64,000 nt of DNA, taken from positions 1,546,501-1,610,500 of the forward strand of contig NZ_LS483470.1 in NCBI RefSeq assembly GCF_900478135.1, written 5' to 3'. This stretch comes from Leminorella richardii (GTDB lineage Bacteria > Pseudomonadota > Gammaproteobacteria > Enterobacterales > Enterobacteriaceae). The notes under the pieces were generated by a model. The model made no database searches, was not told the DNA's origin, and was given only the letters and a program-made list of their open reading frames with translations. Shown piece after piece: positions 36,350-45,026 of this stretch. Each line of letters begins with the position of its first letter. Positions within the stretch are counted from its first letter, which is position 1. The position numbers and the translations under genes were made by a program.

Positions 36350-37119
36350 CTATCGCCGCCCGAGTGAGTGATGTGTCTATCGCGTTTGGTGGGCAAAGCA
36401 TTGTTAGCAAAGTCAGTCTGGAGGTTCCCGCACGAAAGATCAGCGTGCTGATTGGGCGGTCTGGTTCTGGTAAAACGACGTTCTTACGCGCTTTTAATCG
36501 TCTGAATGAAGAAACGGCTGACTGTACGACGACGGGAAATATCCAAATAGACGTTGGCAGTGGCTTAGAGGCGCAGATGAGAGCCTGTGGCGGCTCGCTG
36601 ATGGCGCTAAGACTCAAGGTCGGCATGCTGTTTCAAACGCCAAACGTGCTGCCTGTCAGCATTGGAAGAAACGTTGCTATGCCGCTAGAAAAGCTGATGC
36701 GGCTTTCCCGCTATGAGATTCATCATCGGGTAGAGAAGAGCCTAAGGGACGTCGGGCTGTGGCCGGAAGTCTGCGACCGCTTGAATACTTCCGCTTCGCT
36801 GTTGTCCGGTGGGCAGCAGCAGCGCCTTTGTCTGGCACGTGCACTAGCGTTGGAACCTCAGATTCTTTTGCTGGATGAGCCCACTGCTTCGCTGGATATT
36901 TTGGCTTCTGCGCGAATTGAAGCCCTGCTGAAAGAACTTGCGGAAACCTACACCGTTATTATGGTGTCCCACAGTCTTTCTCAAGCCTGCCGTCTGGCTG
37001 ACAGGCTGTTTGTGTTTGACGACGGGCGGCTAGTAAAAACGCTCAACGACCGACAAGAGATGGAGGAGGAGAGGCTGGCGTTGATGATCGCCTCTCTGGC
37101 TGAATCAGCGCTAAAGTAA
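36346..37119 (+). CDS. PstB-like phosphate ABC transporter ATPase
   Basis: The ATG at 36346 lies inside the PstA-like stop (ATGA); an upstream ATG at 36328 is less likely. 257 residues carry Walker A GRSGSGKTTF, Q-loop GMLFQTPNVLPVSI, signature LLSGGQQQRLCLARAL, Walker B ILLLDEPTASLD and the H-loop VMVSHSLSQACRLADR (spelled IMVSHS). It powers the transporter. No phoU follows, unlike the main enteric pst operon. This suggests a second, transferred system not wired to PhoR; no Pho box was found upstream. Confidence 0.9.
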   Translation: MTIAARVSDVSIAFGGQSIVSKVSLEVPARKISVLIGRSGSGKTTFLRAFNRLNEETADCTTTGNIQIDVGSGLEAQMRACGGSLMALRLKVGMLFQTPNVLPVSIGRNVAMPLEKLMRLSRYEIHHRVEKSLRDVGLWPEVCDRLNTSASLLSGGQQQRLCLARALALEPQILLLDEPTASLDILASARIEALLKELAETYTVIMVSHSLSQACRLADRLFVFDDGRLVKTLNDRQEMEEERLALMIASLAESALK

Positions 37120-37313
37120 GAAAGATAAGTTAGTCAGGGCGAGGCTGTATTTTGCAGCGGCAGCCTGAGAAAAATTGCTATATCGCTCACCAATATTGAA
37201 TGATTTCCGTTCTATAACAACGGACTATTTTAATCTCTCACCTGTTTATTTATTCCCGCGTTAAGCGCTTCGGTGTTTTATACGCTATTTATTTAGGTGA
37301 GGAGGTACAGTTC

Positions 37314-37910
37314 GTGAGTTTTTATATGTTTGAAGGTCTTGTTCCCGTTGTTGACCCTACCGCCTATGTTCACCCTAGTGCAGTACTTATTGGCGACGTC
37401 ATTGTTGGAAAGAACGTCTATATCGGCCCTCATGCCTCACTGCGTGGGGACTACGGGCGGCTGATTCTGGAGGATGGTGCAAACCTTCAGGATTGCTGCA
37501 TTATGCACGGCTATTGCGACACCGATACGATAGTGCACTCATGTGGCCACATCGGTCACGGTTCAATACTGCACGGCTGTACTATCGGCCGAGATGCGCT
37601 GGTAGGAATGAACAGCGTGATTATGGATGGTGCGGTGATTGGGGATGAAAGCATTGTTGGCGCCATGAGCTTTGTTAAGGCAGGTTTTATTGGGCAAAAG
37701 AGGCAGATGCTGATGGGGATCCCGGCTAAGCACGTGCGCGACGTGACGGAGGACGAGCTTTATTGGAAACGGCTCAACACGCAAGAGTATCAAATGCTGG
37801 CCGCTCGCTCTTTGCTGTCTTTACATCCGGTGACTCCGCTTACTGAAATTGAACCCCATCGCCCTCGCCTTAAGGGCAGTACTGAGGTCAAACCGAAAGC
37901 AGAGATGTAG
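37314..37910 (+). CDS. caiE: CaiE-like hexapeptide-repeat (gamma carbonic anhydrase-type) protein
   Basis: The start is GTG at 37314 with GGAGGT 8 nt upstream. 198 residues of left-handed beta-helix repeats match CaiE most closely (196 in E. coli). Shared motifs include FEGLxPVV, HPSAVLIGDVIVG, SLRGDYGRLI, MHGYCDTDTIV, HIGHGxILHGC and KRQxLMGxPA. PaaY is a close alternative. Metal-binding histidines are retained. CaiE normally belongs to the caiTABCDE carnitine operon, but none of the other cai genes is here, so its role in this place is unclear. Confidence 0.88.
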   Translation: MSFYMFEGLVPVVDPTAYVHPSAVLIGDVIVGKNVYIGPHASLRGDYGRLILEDGANLQDCCIMHGYCDTDTIVHSCGHIGHGSILHGCTIGRDALVGMNSVIMDGAVIGDESIVGAMSFVKAGFIGQKRQMLMGIPAKHVRDVTEDELYWKRLNTQEYQMLAARSLLSLHPVTPLTEIEPHRPRLKGSTEVKPKAEM

Positions 37911-38003
37911 CCTCTTTTCCTTTCAAACGCGCAGCCGACTGTTATATCTTGTTAGTTGATATGGGGAAGACCCCGTTGCATTTTAGCGCGTTGGAGAACA
38001 GCT

Positions 38004-38351
38004 ATGATTGTGGTTATTTTTGAGTTAGAGGCCGCAGAAGGAAAGCGTGACGATTACTTACAGTTTGCAGCAGAGCTTAAGCCACTGCTTTCTCAGATGG
38101 ACGGCTTTATTTCCATCGAGCGTTTTCAAAGCTTGAGTCATCCGGAAAAGCTGCTTTCCATATCCTTCTGGCGAGATGAGGCGTCAGTTGCGCAGTGGAG
38201 AAATATTGAACAGCACCGACTGGCTCAGGCTGAAGGGCGTCGCCACATTTTTGCGGGGTATAGACTTCGAGTAGCCAGCGTGCTGCGCGACTATAGCCTT
38301 GACGAAAGAAGGGAAGAGGCTCCAATGGATAGCCAGGAGTTTCATCGTTAG
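38004..38351 (+). CDS. ABM-domain monooxygenase-like protein
   Basis: From the ATG at 38004 (GGAGA 9 nt upstream) the product is 115 residues. It has one antibiotic-biosynthesis-monooxygenase (ABM) ferredoxin-like domain: MIVVIFELEAAEGKRDDYLQ, MDGFISIERFQSLSHPEKLLSISFWRDEASVAQWR. Such proteins are small dimers that oxidise quinols or act on reactive metabolites without cofactors. It follows caiE by 93 bp on the same strand. Substrate unknown. Confidence 0.82.
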   Translation: MIVVIFELEAAEGKRDDYLQFAAELKPLLSQMDGFISIERFQSLSHPEKLLSISFWRDEASVAQWRNIEQHRLAQAEGRRHIFAGYRLRVASVLRDYSLDERREEAPMDSQEFHR

Positions 38352-38380
38352 CTATTTAGTTTATTCACTGTGTGATAACG

Positions 38381-38409
38381 ATACCCCGCAGCCAACGCCG
38401 CGGGGTGCT
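38381..38409. terminator. Possible terminator between the ABM gene and the TSUP gene
   Basis: ACCCCGC / GCGGGGT arms with a 10-nt loop lie between convergent genes. There is little T-run on either side, so confidence is modest. Confidence 0.5.
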
Positions 38410-38436
38410 TGGAGAGGTGAGCTTAGTTCCAGAAGA

Positions 38437-39243
38437 TCAGTTCCAAAAGAGGGTTTGTAGCATTTTCAGGCTAAGCAGGATTAGCAGGCAGGCAAAAACT
38501 TTTTTCAGTGTAGCAACGGGCAGCCGGTGGGCTAATTTAGCGCCTAGTGGGGCAGTAAAATAGCTGATGACTGAAATAAGAACGACCGCAGGAAGATAGA
38601 CATACCCGATACTGTAGTCCGGCGTGCCGGAAGATCCCCAGCCGTTAATCATGTAGCCGACGCTTCCCGACAGGGCAATAGGTAGCCCCACCGCAGCAGA
38701 AGTGCCGATAGCCTGCTGTATACGAACGTTACACCAGTTCAAAAATGAAACCGTGAGTGAACCGCCGCCAATGGCGACCAGCGCTGAGATCCCACCGATA
38801 GAAAGTCCCGCAATAGACATTCCCAGAAAACCAGGGAGCTGACGGCTTGGCTTAGGCTTAATATTCAGGATCATCTGCAGGGCGACATAGCCCATAAAGC
38901 AGGAGAAGAAGATGCCCAGCGCTTTAGTTGGCAGCAGAGCCGCTAGCCAGGTAGCGGAGAGCGTTCCCAGCAGGATCGCCGGCGTGATTTTCCAAACGAC
39001 GGGCCAAAGTACACCCTGATGCTTGTGGTGTGCTCTTAAGCTGGAGAATGCGGTAAAAACGATAGAGGCCATAGAGGTTCCGAGAGCCATATGAACCAGG
39101 TGATCGGGCGGCGTACCTTGAGCAGCAAAAATCGCTGTGAGAATGGGAACCATGATCCCACCTCCGCCTATGCCTAATAAACCGGCCATAAAGCCAACCA
39201 CTGCGCCTAGCGCTAAGTAGGCCACTACCCATTCAATCGCCAT
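38437..39243 (-). CDS. TSUP-family (TauE/SafE) sulfite or organosulfonate exporter
   Basis: 268 residues with eight predicted membrane helices in two repeats. Each repeat carries a glycine-rich signature: MAGLLGIGGGGIMVPIL and, near residue 150, ISALVAIGGGSLTVSF. This is the TauE/SafE (TSUP) fold for export or uptake of sulfur-containing anions. Substrate cannot be told from sequence. It is divergent from tusE, another sulfur gene, but no functional link is shown. Confidence 0.9.
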   Translation of the reverse strand: MAIEWVVAYLALGAVVGFMAGLLGIGGGGIMVPILTAIFAAQGTPPDHLVHMALGTSMASIVFTAFSSLRAHHKHQGVLWPVVWKITPAILLGTLSATWLAALLPTKALGIFFSCFMGYVALQMILNIKPKPSRQLPGFLGMSIAGLSIGGISALVAIGGGSLTVSFLNWCNVRIQQAIGTSAAVGLPIALSGSVGYMINGWGSSGTPDYSIGYVYLPAVVLISVISYFTAPLGAKLAHRLPVATLKKVFACLLILLSLKMLQTLFWN

Positions 39244-39432
39244 GAACTTACCTTATTTGTTGTTATCCCGGGAAGAGGTGAACACTATACACCGCTGAAA
39301 TGAGTTAATCATTTGTTATGGATCTTTACTATTTTATCCGCAAGCGCGCAGGCAGGGGGCTGTATAGGATCCAATAGGCCTCCTTTTTGCGGTACAATAG
39401 TGGAAGAATGGCTATTTAAGCGCTGAGGTACT

Positions 39433-39762
39433 ATGTTTGAATTTGAAGGCCGAGTGATAGAAACCGACGCTCAGGGGTATTTACTCAATATTGATGACTG
39501 GAGCGAGGCCATAGCGGTAGAGCTTGCTCGTCAGGAGGAGATTTCCTTAAGTGAGGAGCATTGGGAGGTTGTTCGCTTTGTCCGCGACTTTTATAAAGAG
39601 TTTAATACCTCGCCGGCGATTCGTATGTTAGTTAAAGCCATGTCGCAAAAGTATGGCGAAGAGAAGGGTAACAGTCGGTATCTGTATCGGCTGTTTAGTA
39701 AAGGTCCGGCGAAGCAGGCTACAAAAATTGCGGGACTGCCGAAACCGGTAAAGTGTATCTGA
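39433..39762 (+). CDS. tusE: tRNA 2-thiouridine sulfurtransferase TusE
   Basis: 109 residues, the E. coli TusE length, of the DsrC family. Features are MFEFEGRVIETDAQGYL, the RFVRDFYKEFNTSPAIRML segment, and the C-terminal flexible arm whose penultimate Cys (PKPVKCI) is the sulfur-carrying residue. TusE takes sulfur from TusBCD and passes it to MnmA for U34 thiolation. mnmA itself is at 56816-57919 in this window. Confidence 0.95.
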   Translation: MFEFEGRVIETDAQGYLLNIDDWSEAIAVELARQEEISLSEEHWEVVRFVRDFYKEFNTSPAIRMLVKAMSQKYGEEKGNSRYLYRLFSKGPAKQATKIAGLPKPVKCI

Positions 39763-39838
39763 TTGCTTTGCAAAGAGAGTGATGTTCAAGAAGGGCTTTT
39801 TACTGGATGTAAAGTTAAGTCAGTGTTGTCAAAGCTGG

Positions 39839-39867
39839 CTTGAAATGTGACCACCGCCCCCCATATT
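39839..39867 (+). promoter_or_regulatory. Sigma-32 heat-shock promoter of hspQ
   Basis: CTTGAAA (39839-39845), 13-bp spacer, CCCCATATTTA (39859 onward) is a near-perfect sigma-32 promoter, about 40 bp before the hspQ start. It matches the known heat-shock induction of hspQ. Confidence 0.85.
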
Positions 39868-39904
39868 TAAAGGGAAGGCATAGCCTGAATAAAAGGAGGA
39901 GACA

Positions 39905-40225
39905 GTGATTACCAGCAAATTCTCTATTGGTCAGCAGGTCAGACATTCACTATTGGGAAGCCTGGGTGTGATTATTGATATCGACGCAGAGTATTCTCTC
40001 GAGCAGCCGGCTTCTGAGGATGAGGTTGCCGCCGACGATCGCCTGAGGAAGTCTCCTTGGTATCATGTGGTTATGGAAGATGATGACGGGCAGCCAGTGC
40101 ACACTTATCTGGCAGAGATTCAACTGATGCGCGAAGAGGATGAAACGCATCCCGAACAGCCTTCTCTTGACGAACTGGCCGCGTCTATTCGCGATCAGCT
40201 TCAGGCTCCTCGTTTAAGAAACTGA
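39905..40225 (+). CDS. hspQ: Heat-shock protein HspQ
   Basis: The start is GTG at 39905 with AGGAGGAGA just upstream. 106 residues match HspQ: SKFSIGQQVRHSLLGSLGVIIDID, then WYHVVMEDDDGQPVHTYLAE and HPEQPSLDELA, ending RDQLQAPRLRN. HspQ is a hemimethylated-DNA-binding YccV-type protein that acts as a specificity factor of Lon. It has its own sigma-32 promoter and terminator. Confidence 0.96.
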   Translation: MITSKFSIGQQVRHSLLGSLGVIIDIDAEYSLEQPASEDEVAADDRLRKSPWYHVVMEDDDGQPVHTYLAEIQLMREEDETHPEQPSLDELAASIRDQLQAPRLRN

Positions 40226-40256
40226 TCGAGACGTTCAGGAACGTTAATTAATGATT

Positions 40257-40292
40257 AAAAAGGCCGTGCAGACAGAGCCGCACGGCCTTTTT
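40257..40292 (+). terminator. Terminator of hspQ
   Basis: AAAAAGGCCGTGC / GCACGGCCTTTTT with a 10-nt loop, 31 bp past the stop. Confidence 0.92.
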
Positions 40293-40310
40293 ATTTCTGA
40301 AAAAAAATAG

Positions 40311-40347
40311 CCGTGAAACCAAAAAGTGTGTGGAGTCGGTTTCACGG
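40311..40347. repeat. Perfect 10-bp inverted repeat after the hspQ terminator
   Basis: CCGTGAAACC and GGTTTCACGG separated by 17 nt. No T-run follows. Function unknown. Confidence 0.6.
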
Positions 40348-41112
40348 CAAACCAAAAACAGTCATGTCTAACGGATAAAACGCTGTGATAATTATCACCG
40401 AGTTTTGCTATATAAAACAAGCTGGTAAAATCACTAGGTTTTTTTGAGAGTATTTTTACGTCATTATCCGTGCCTTTTTTATAATTCATTGATTTTTTGA
40501 AATAATAATTTTTATTACACACATTGAAGCTGTCAGAGTTCATCTTCAACCCGAATCCCTACTTTTCTGATTAAAAAACGAACAATCTATCTGAAAAGCA
40601 AATAACGCGAAGGGGAAGAGACAAAGTAACGTGGGTTACGGTAGCTGCGGTGACTATTTTTTTATTAAAAGTAGATTATTAATTTGTTATTAACCTACAA
40701 TAATCTATTATCATTAATAACTTATTTGAATTTATGATTTTCATTCTATTTATCGTATGAAATATATGTTTTTCAATTTAATAATTTAACAGTGGCTACA
40801 TTTTTGATGAGTATTTAATTATTTGAATGAATTTTAATGCCTTTTTATTGGCTTTGATTTGTTGATTGGTTTATATTTTATTTCAGCAACTCTTATTTAT
40901 GAGATTTGTAATCAGCTTGTAAAGCGTCTATTTGGTTTTTTATATCATCTAAGTATATTGTTTTACAAAGTAAATTTTTGATGACTTGCTCCAAACGGTA
41001 ATCTACATAAATCAGTAAACGGACTTTTTAATTCCTTATTAAAAATAAGGATAACTGTGCGTGTAATCAGTGCAGCGTATTCCCGTCTGGACCCAAAAGT
41101 TAAAGGGTCATA
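40348..41112. other. AT-rich non-coding region before the adenine methyltransferase
   Basis: About 765 bp with no credible gene on either strand. Base composition falls sharply to AT-rich after ~40380 and recovers at the methyltransferase gene, suggesting acquired DNA. Confidence 0.55.
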
Positions 41113-41760
41113 ATGATCGATTTTTCTGAAACCGAATATTTTCAAAAGATTAACCAACAGCGTCGAAAGAAAAAGCATTATTTAAAAGACATTGGCGATC
41201 AGTGGTGCACGCCCGATGCACTTTTCTGGGCTATTGATGCTTTGTACGGCCCGATGGTACTCGATCTCTTTAGCGATGGTGAAAACAGCAAGTGCTCTTA
41301 TTTTTATACCGTTAAAGATAATGCCCTTACTCAAGACTGGTCAGCCAAACTGGATAAAATTAAAGGGGCTGCGTTTGCGAATCCACCGTATTCCAGATCG
41401 AAGCAGCACAAAGGGCAGTATCTGACGGGAATGTCTCACATCATGCGCTATACCCTCAAACAGCGGGAAAAGGGAGGGCGCTATGTGTATCTGGTTAAAG
41501 TTGCGACAGCTGAAGAGTGGTGGCCAGGGGAACAGGCGGATCACGTTGCGTTTATTCGCGGCCGAATTCCCTTTGAGCTGCCGAAGTGGTTTGTCGCCGC
41601 AAATGAAAAACAGGCCGTAACAACCGCCTCTTTTGGCATTGCGGTGCTGATTTTTGATAAAGACTGGCAGGGCCCAAAGATAAGCTACTTAGAGCGGAAC
41701 ACGCTGTTAAGCATGGGTAATGACGTCATGAATAAAAGGGCCATTCAGCTTACAAGGTAA
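41113..41760 (+). CDS. Phage-type DNA N6-adenine methyltransferase
   Basis: 215 residues of the phage N6-adenine methyltransferase family (Dam-like, Phage_N6A_MTase). Motif I-like MVLDLFSDGENSKCS and the catalytic AFANPPYSRSK (NPPY) are present, along with GDQWCTPDALFWAID near the N-terminus. It methylates adenine in DNA, usually at GATC in this family. No restriction enzyme and no other phage gene is adjacent, so it is an orphan. A Met at 41113 follows GGGTCATA with only a weak ribosome site. Confidence 0.88.
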   Translation: MIDFSETEYFQKINQQRRKKKHYLKDIGDQWCTPDALFWAIDALYGPMVLDLFSDGENSKCSYFYTVKDNALTQDWSAKLDKIKGAAFANPPYSRSKQHKGQYLTGMSHIMRYTLKQREKGGRYVYLVKVATAEEWWPGEQADHVAFIRGRIPFELPKWFVAANEKQAVTTASFGIAVLIFDKDWQGPKISYLERNTLLSMGNDVMNKRAIQLTR

Positions 41761-41814
41761 GTCAGGCCCTTAATAGCTGAACAGCCTACGGCTCAGCGGG
41801 TAGAAAGCCTTCTA

Positions 41815-42123
41815 TCAGCTGACCTGACCGTGGGTAATCAGAGTTAAGGGAAGATTGATATCGAAAATCTTGCAGTTAGCCTGAGTAACTCCGAAGGAGG
41901 CAATGCGCTGTTTGTGCATTTGCCAGTAACGCTCTGCGGAGTCTCTGTCGGTAAATAGATAAATACCGCCGGCTTCTTTGGTTTCCAGGTTTTCTGTCCA
42001 GATTTTTGAAATAAAGCCCGGCTCCTGATTAATACTCTCTGCCAGCCCTACAGCGCTTTTGGACAACGCCTCCCCCAACATTTCTGCGGGCATGCTGAAG
42101 TCTACTTGAAGTACAACCGCCAT
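41815..42123 (-). CDS. ydhR: YdhR-family putative monooxygenase
   Basis: 102 residues match YdhR (101 in E. coli): LAESINQEPGFISKIWTEN, then EAGGIYLFTDRDSAERY and the end KIFDINLPLTLI. It is a dimeric ferredoxin-like protein of the ABM superfamily, with no assigned substrate. An AGGAG sequence precedes the ATG. Confidence 0.92.
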   Translation of the reverse strand: MAVVLQVDFSMPAEMLGEALSKSAVGLAESINQEPGFISKIWTENLETKEAGGIYLFTDRDSAERYWQMHKQRIASFGVTQANCKIFDINLPLTLITHGQVS

Positions 42124-42477
42124 AAACGTCTCCTGATGGCTCTAACGTAATGAAATAGACGTTGAATGTGCCATTTTTTAGAGAAAATGCCAACTTTGAC
42201 ATAAGGTTTCATTAGGCGGGGCTAAAAATTCCGATGTTTGAATAGAGAGTGGGTGCGGTATACTAGTCTTAGTATTGACTACAGAAAAATGCGCCTTAGG
42301 CGGTTGCGCCTATTCATACGATAGTGATTGCGTTAATGGGGCTCAGCTGAAATAATTACTTGATTTCCTAAGAGGATGTTGTAGAAAACGTTAGTTCTAC
42401 ACTCATCTGGCTTCTAGGTACGGCGTTTTTTGCGGATAAGTGCGTCGATTTTATTCTTTCTGTTTGGAGATTTTCTG
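42124..42477. other. Regulatory region upstream of uvrY
   Basis: 354 bp between divergent ydhR and uvrY. A possible promoter is TTGAAT with TATACT 15 bp further (42238-42264), which would leave a long uvrY leader. No gene is seen. Confidence 0.4.
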
Positions 42478-43134
42478 TTGATAAGCGTTCTTCTTGTTGA
42501 TGACCACGAACTGGTGCGCGCAGGGATCCGACGCATTTTAGAAGATGTCAAAGGAATAAAAGTGGTTGGCGAAGCTCAAACTGGTGAAGATGCCGTTAAG
42601 TGGTGCCGCGCCAATGACGTTGACATCGTCCTGATGGACATGAATATGCCGGGAATTGGCGGGCTGGAGGCAACTAAAAAGATCCTCCGCTATTCGCCGG
42701 ATATTAAAGTCATCATGTTAACTATCCACACTGAAAACCCGCTGCCGGCAAAGGTGATGCAGGCGGGGGCTTCTGGCTATCTCAGTAAAGGTGCTGCTCC
42801 GGATGAAGTGATTAACGCTATCCGCGCCATTGCCTCTGGTCAGCGCTACATTGGTGCAGAGATTGCTCGTCAAATGGCTCTAAGCCAGTTGGCACCAGAG
42901 GCGGATACTCCTCTGTCAGCCCTGTCTGAGCGTGAGCTACAGATTATGCTGATGATCACCAAGGGGCTTAAGGTAAATGAGATCGCTGAAGCGCTCAATC
43001 TGAGCCCTAAGACGGTTAATAGCTACCGCTATAGAATGTTTAGCAAGCTGAATATCAGCGGCGACGTTGAGCTTACCCACTTGGCAATACAGAACGGCAT
43101 TGTTTCATCGGATAAATTGTTAAACAGTGACTGA
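42478..43134 (+). CDS. uvrY: Response regulator UvrY (BarA-UvrY system)
   Basis: A TTG start at 42478, with GGAGA 7 nt upstream, gives 218 residues, exactly the E. coli length. The GTG at 42430 would add 16 hydrophobic residues not found in the family. The receiver domain has LLVDDHELVRAGIRRIL, phosphoacceptor aspartate in DIVLMDMNMPG and lysine in GYLSKGAAP. The LuxR-type HTH is LSERELQIMLMITKGLKVNEIAE then LSPKTVNSYRYR. Phosphorylated UvrY activates csrB/csrC small RNAs. It overlaps uvrC by 8 nt, as in other enterics. Confidence 0.95.
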   Translation: MISVLLVDDHELVRAGIRRILEDVKGIKVVGEAQTGEDAVKWCRANDVDIVLMDMNMPGIGGLEATKKILRYSPDIKVIMLTIHTENPLPAKVMQAGASGYLSKGAAPDEVINAIRAIASGQRYIGAEIARQMALSQLAPEADTPLSALSERELQIMLMITKGLKVNEIAEALNLSPKTVNSYRYRMFSKLNISGDVELTHLAIQNGIVSSDKLLNSD

Positions 43135-44959
43135 TCATTTCGACAGCCAGGCTTTTCTAAAGCACGTCACTAACGAGCCAGGGGTTTATCGTATGTACGA
43201 TGCCTCTGGCGTCGTTATTTATGTCGGTAAAGCCAAAGATCTTAAAAAGCGCCTGTCTAGCTACTTCCGCCAAAACGTCTCCAGTAAGAAAACAGAAGCG
43301 CTGGTCAAAAGCATCCACAGCATTGACGTGACGGTAACCCATACGGAAACCGAAGCTTTGCTGCTGGAGCACAACTACATCAAACTCTACCAGCCGCGCT
43401 ATAACGTACTGCTTCGCGACGATAAGTCATATCCTCTGATTTTCCTGAGTTCCGACAGCCACCCGCGCCTGAAAATACACCGCGGCGCCAAGCACGCCAA
43501 AGGGGAGTACTTTGGCCCGTTCCCTAACTCAGGAGCTGTACGGGAAACGCTGGCGCTGCTGCAAAAGATTTTTCCCATCCGTCAGTGCGAAGACAGCGTA
43601 TACCGAAACCGCTCACGCCCCTGCTTGCAATATCAGATTGGTCGGTGTCTAGGCCCCTGCGTTGCAGGGCTAGTGACCGAAGAGGAATACCGAAAGCAGG
43701 TAGACTACGTGCGGCTGTTTCTGGAAGGAAAAGACAGTCAGGTACTCGATCGTCTTATTGTCAGTATGGAAGAGGCCAGCAAAGCGCTGAACTTTGAAGA
43801 GGCGGCTCGGATCCGCGATCAGATCCAGGCTATCCGGCGCGTTACCGAGAAGCAGTTCGTGTCAGGCGATAGTGATGACTTAGACGTTATCGGCGTAAGC
43901 TATGAGTCGGGCATTGCCTGTATGCATGTGCTGTTTCTGCGTCAGGGAAAAGTATTGGGAAGCCGCAGCTACTATCCTAAAACGCCGAGAGGAACTGAGC
44001 TGGAAGAGGTGGTGCAGACCTTTGTCGGTCAGTTCTATCTGCAGGGAAGTCAGGCGCGCTCGCTGCCGGGCGAGATCCTGCTGGATTTCAGCCTGCCTGA
44101 TAAGGCAGCACTGGAAGACACGCTTTCTGACGTGGCCGGTCGAAAAATACAGATTCAAACTCGTCCTCGCGGCGACCGGGCTCGCTATCTTAAGCTGGCG
44201 AGAACCAACGCCAGTATTGCGCTGAAGACGAAGCTTTCTCAGCAGTCTACCGTTCATCAGCGACTAGCCGCTCTGGCTGAACTGCTAGAGTTGCCGGAAA
44301 TTCACCGCATGGAGTGTTTCGATATCAGTCACACGATGGGGGAGCAGACCGTGGCTTCCTGCGTGGTTTTTGATAAAAACGGGCCTCTGCGTGCAGACTA
44401 TCGTCGCTATAACATTACCGGCATTACCGGTGGAGACGACTACGCGGCTATGGCTCAGGTGCTGAAACGCCGATATGGTAAAGAGCTAACTGAAGAGAAA
44501 ATACCTGACATTATTTTTATCGACGGTGGTAAAGGGCAGCTTGGGCAGGCGATAGATGTTTTTCAGCAGCTAGACGTTTCATGGGACAAGACAAAGCCGC
44601 GGCTGATCGGTGTGGCTAAAGGCAGCGATCGAAAAGCAGGTTTAGAGACACTGTTCTTTGAGGCTGAAGGTGAGGGGGTTTCTCTGCAACCTGACTCTCC
44701 GGCACTGCACGTTATTCAGCACATCCGGGATGAATCTCACGATCACGCCATTTCTGGGCACCGCCAGCGCAGAGCGAAGGTTAAGAAGACCAGTGCGCTA
44801 GAGCATATTGAAGGCATTGGCCCTAAACGTCGACAGGCGCTGTTAAAATACATGGGAGGCTTACAGCCTCTCCTTGAGGCTACCGTTGACGAAATTGCGA
44901 AAATTCCGGGAATTTCGCAATCTTTAGCAGAAAAGATACACAATGCATTGAAACATTGA
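43127..44959 (+). CDS. uvrC: Excinuclease ABC subunit C (UvrC)
   Basis: The GTG start at 43127 lies inside uvrY. 610 residues is the E. coli length. In order: GIY-YIG nuclease (GVYRMYDASGVVIYVGKAKDL), the UvrB-interacting UVR motif near residue 205-240 (LNFEEAARIRDQIQAI), the RNase H-like nuclease (ECFDISHTMGEQTVASCVVF, IPDIIFIDGGKGQLG), and C-terminal helix-hairpin-helix motifs (IEGIGPKRRQALLKYMGGL). It makes both incisions in nucleotide-excision repair. Confidence 0.97.
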   Translation: MTDHFDSQAFLKHVTNEPGVYRMYDASGVVIYVGKAKDLKKRLSSYFRQNVSSKKTEALVKSIHSIDVTVTHTETEALLLEHNYIKLYQPRYNVLLRDDKSYPLIFLSSDSHPRLKIHRGAKHAKGEYFGPFPNSGAVRETLALLQKIFPIRQCEDSVYRNRSRPCLQYQIGRCLGPCVAGLVTEEEYRKQVDYVRLFLEGKDSQVLDRLIVSMEEASKALNFEEAARIRDQIQAIRRVTEKQFVSGDSDDLDVIGVSYESGIACMHVLFLRQGKVLGSRSYYPKTPRGTELEEVVQTFVGQFYLQGSQARSLPGEILLDFSLPDKAALEDTLSDVAGRKIQIQTRPRGDRARYLKLARTNASIALKTKLSQQSTVHQRLAALAELLELPEIHRMECFDISHTMGEQTVASCVVFDKNGPLRADYRRYNITGITGGDDYAAMAQVLKRRYGKELTEEKIPDIIFIDGGKGQLGQAIDVFQQLDVSWDKTKPRLIGVAKGSDRKAGLETLFFEAEGEGVSLQPDSPALHVIQHIRDESHDHAISGHRQRRAKVKKTSALEHIEGIGPKRRQALLKYMGGLQPLLEATVDEIAKIPGISQSLAEKIHNALKH

Positions 44960-45026
44960 GGGCGATGTAGCAACATAAGAGGTAGCCCTCTCCTATTTCT
45001 TCTGAGTGATAGAGCACCAGAACACT

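Noticed and set aside
40244..40549. 101-codon minus-strand frame after hspQ
   Set aside because: It covers the hspQ terminator and AT-rich DNA, with no support.
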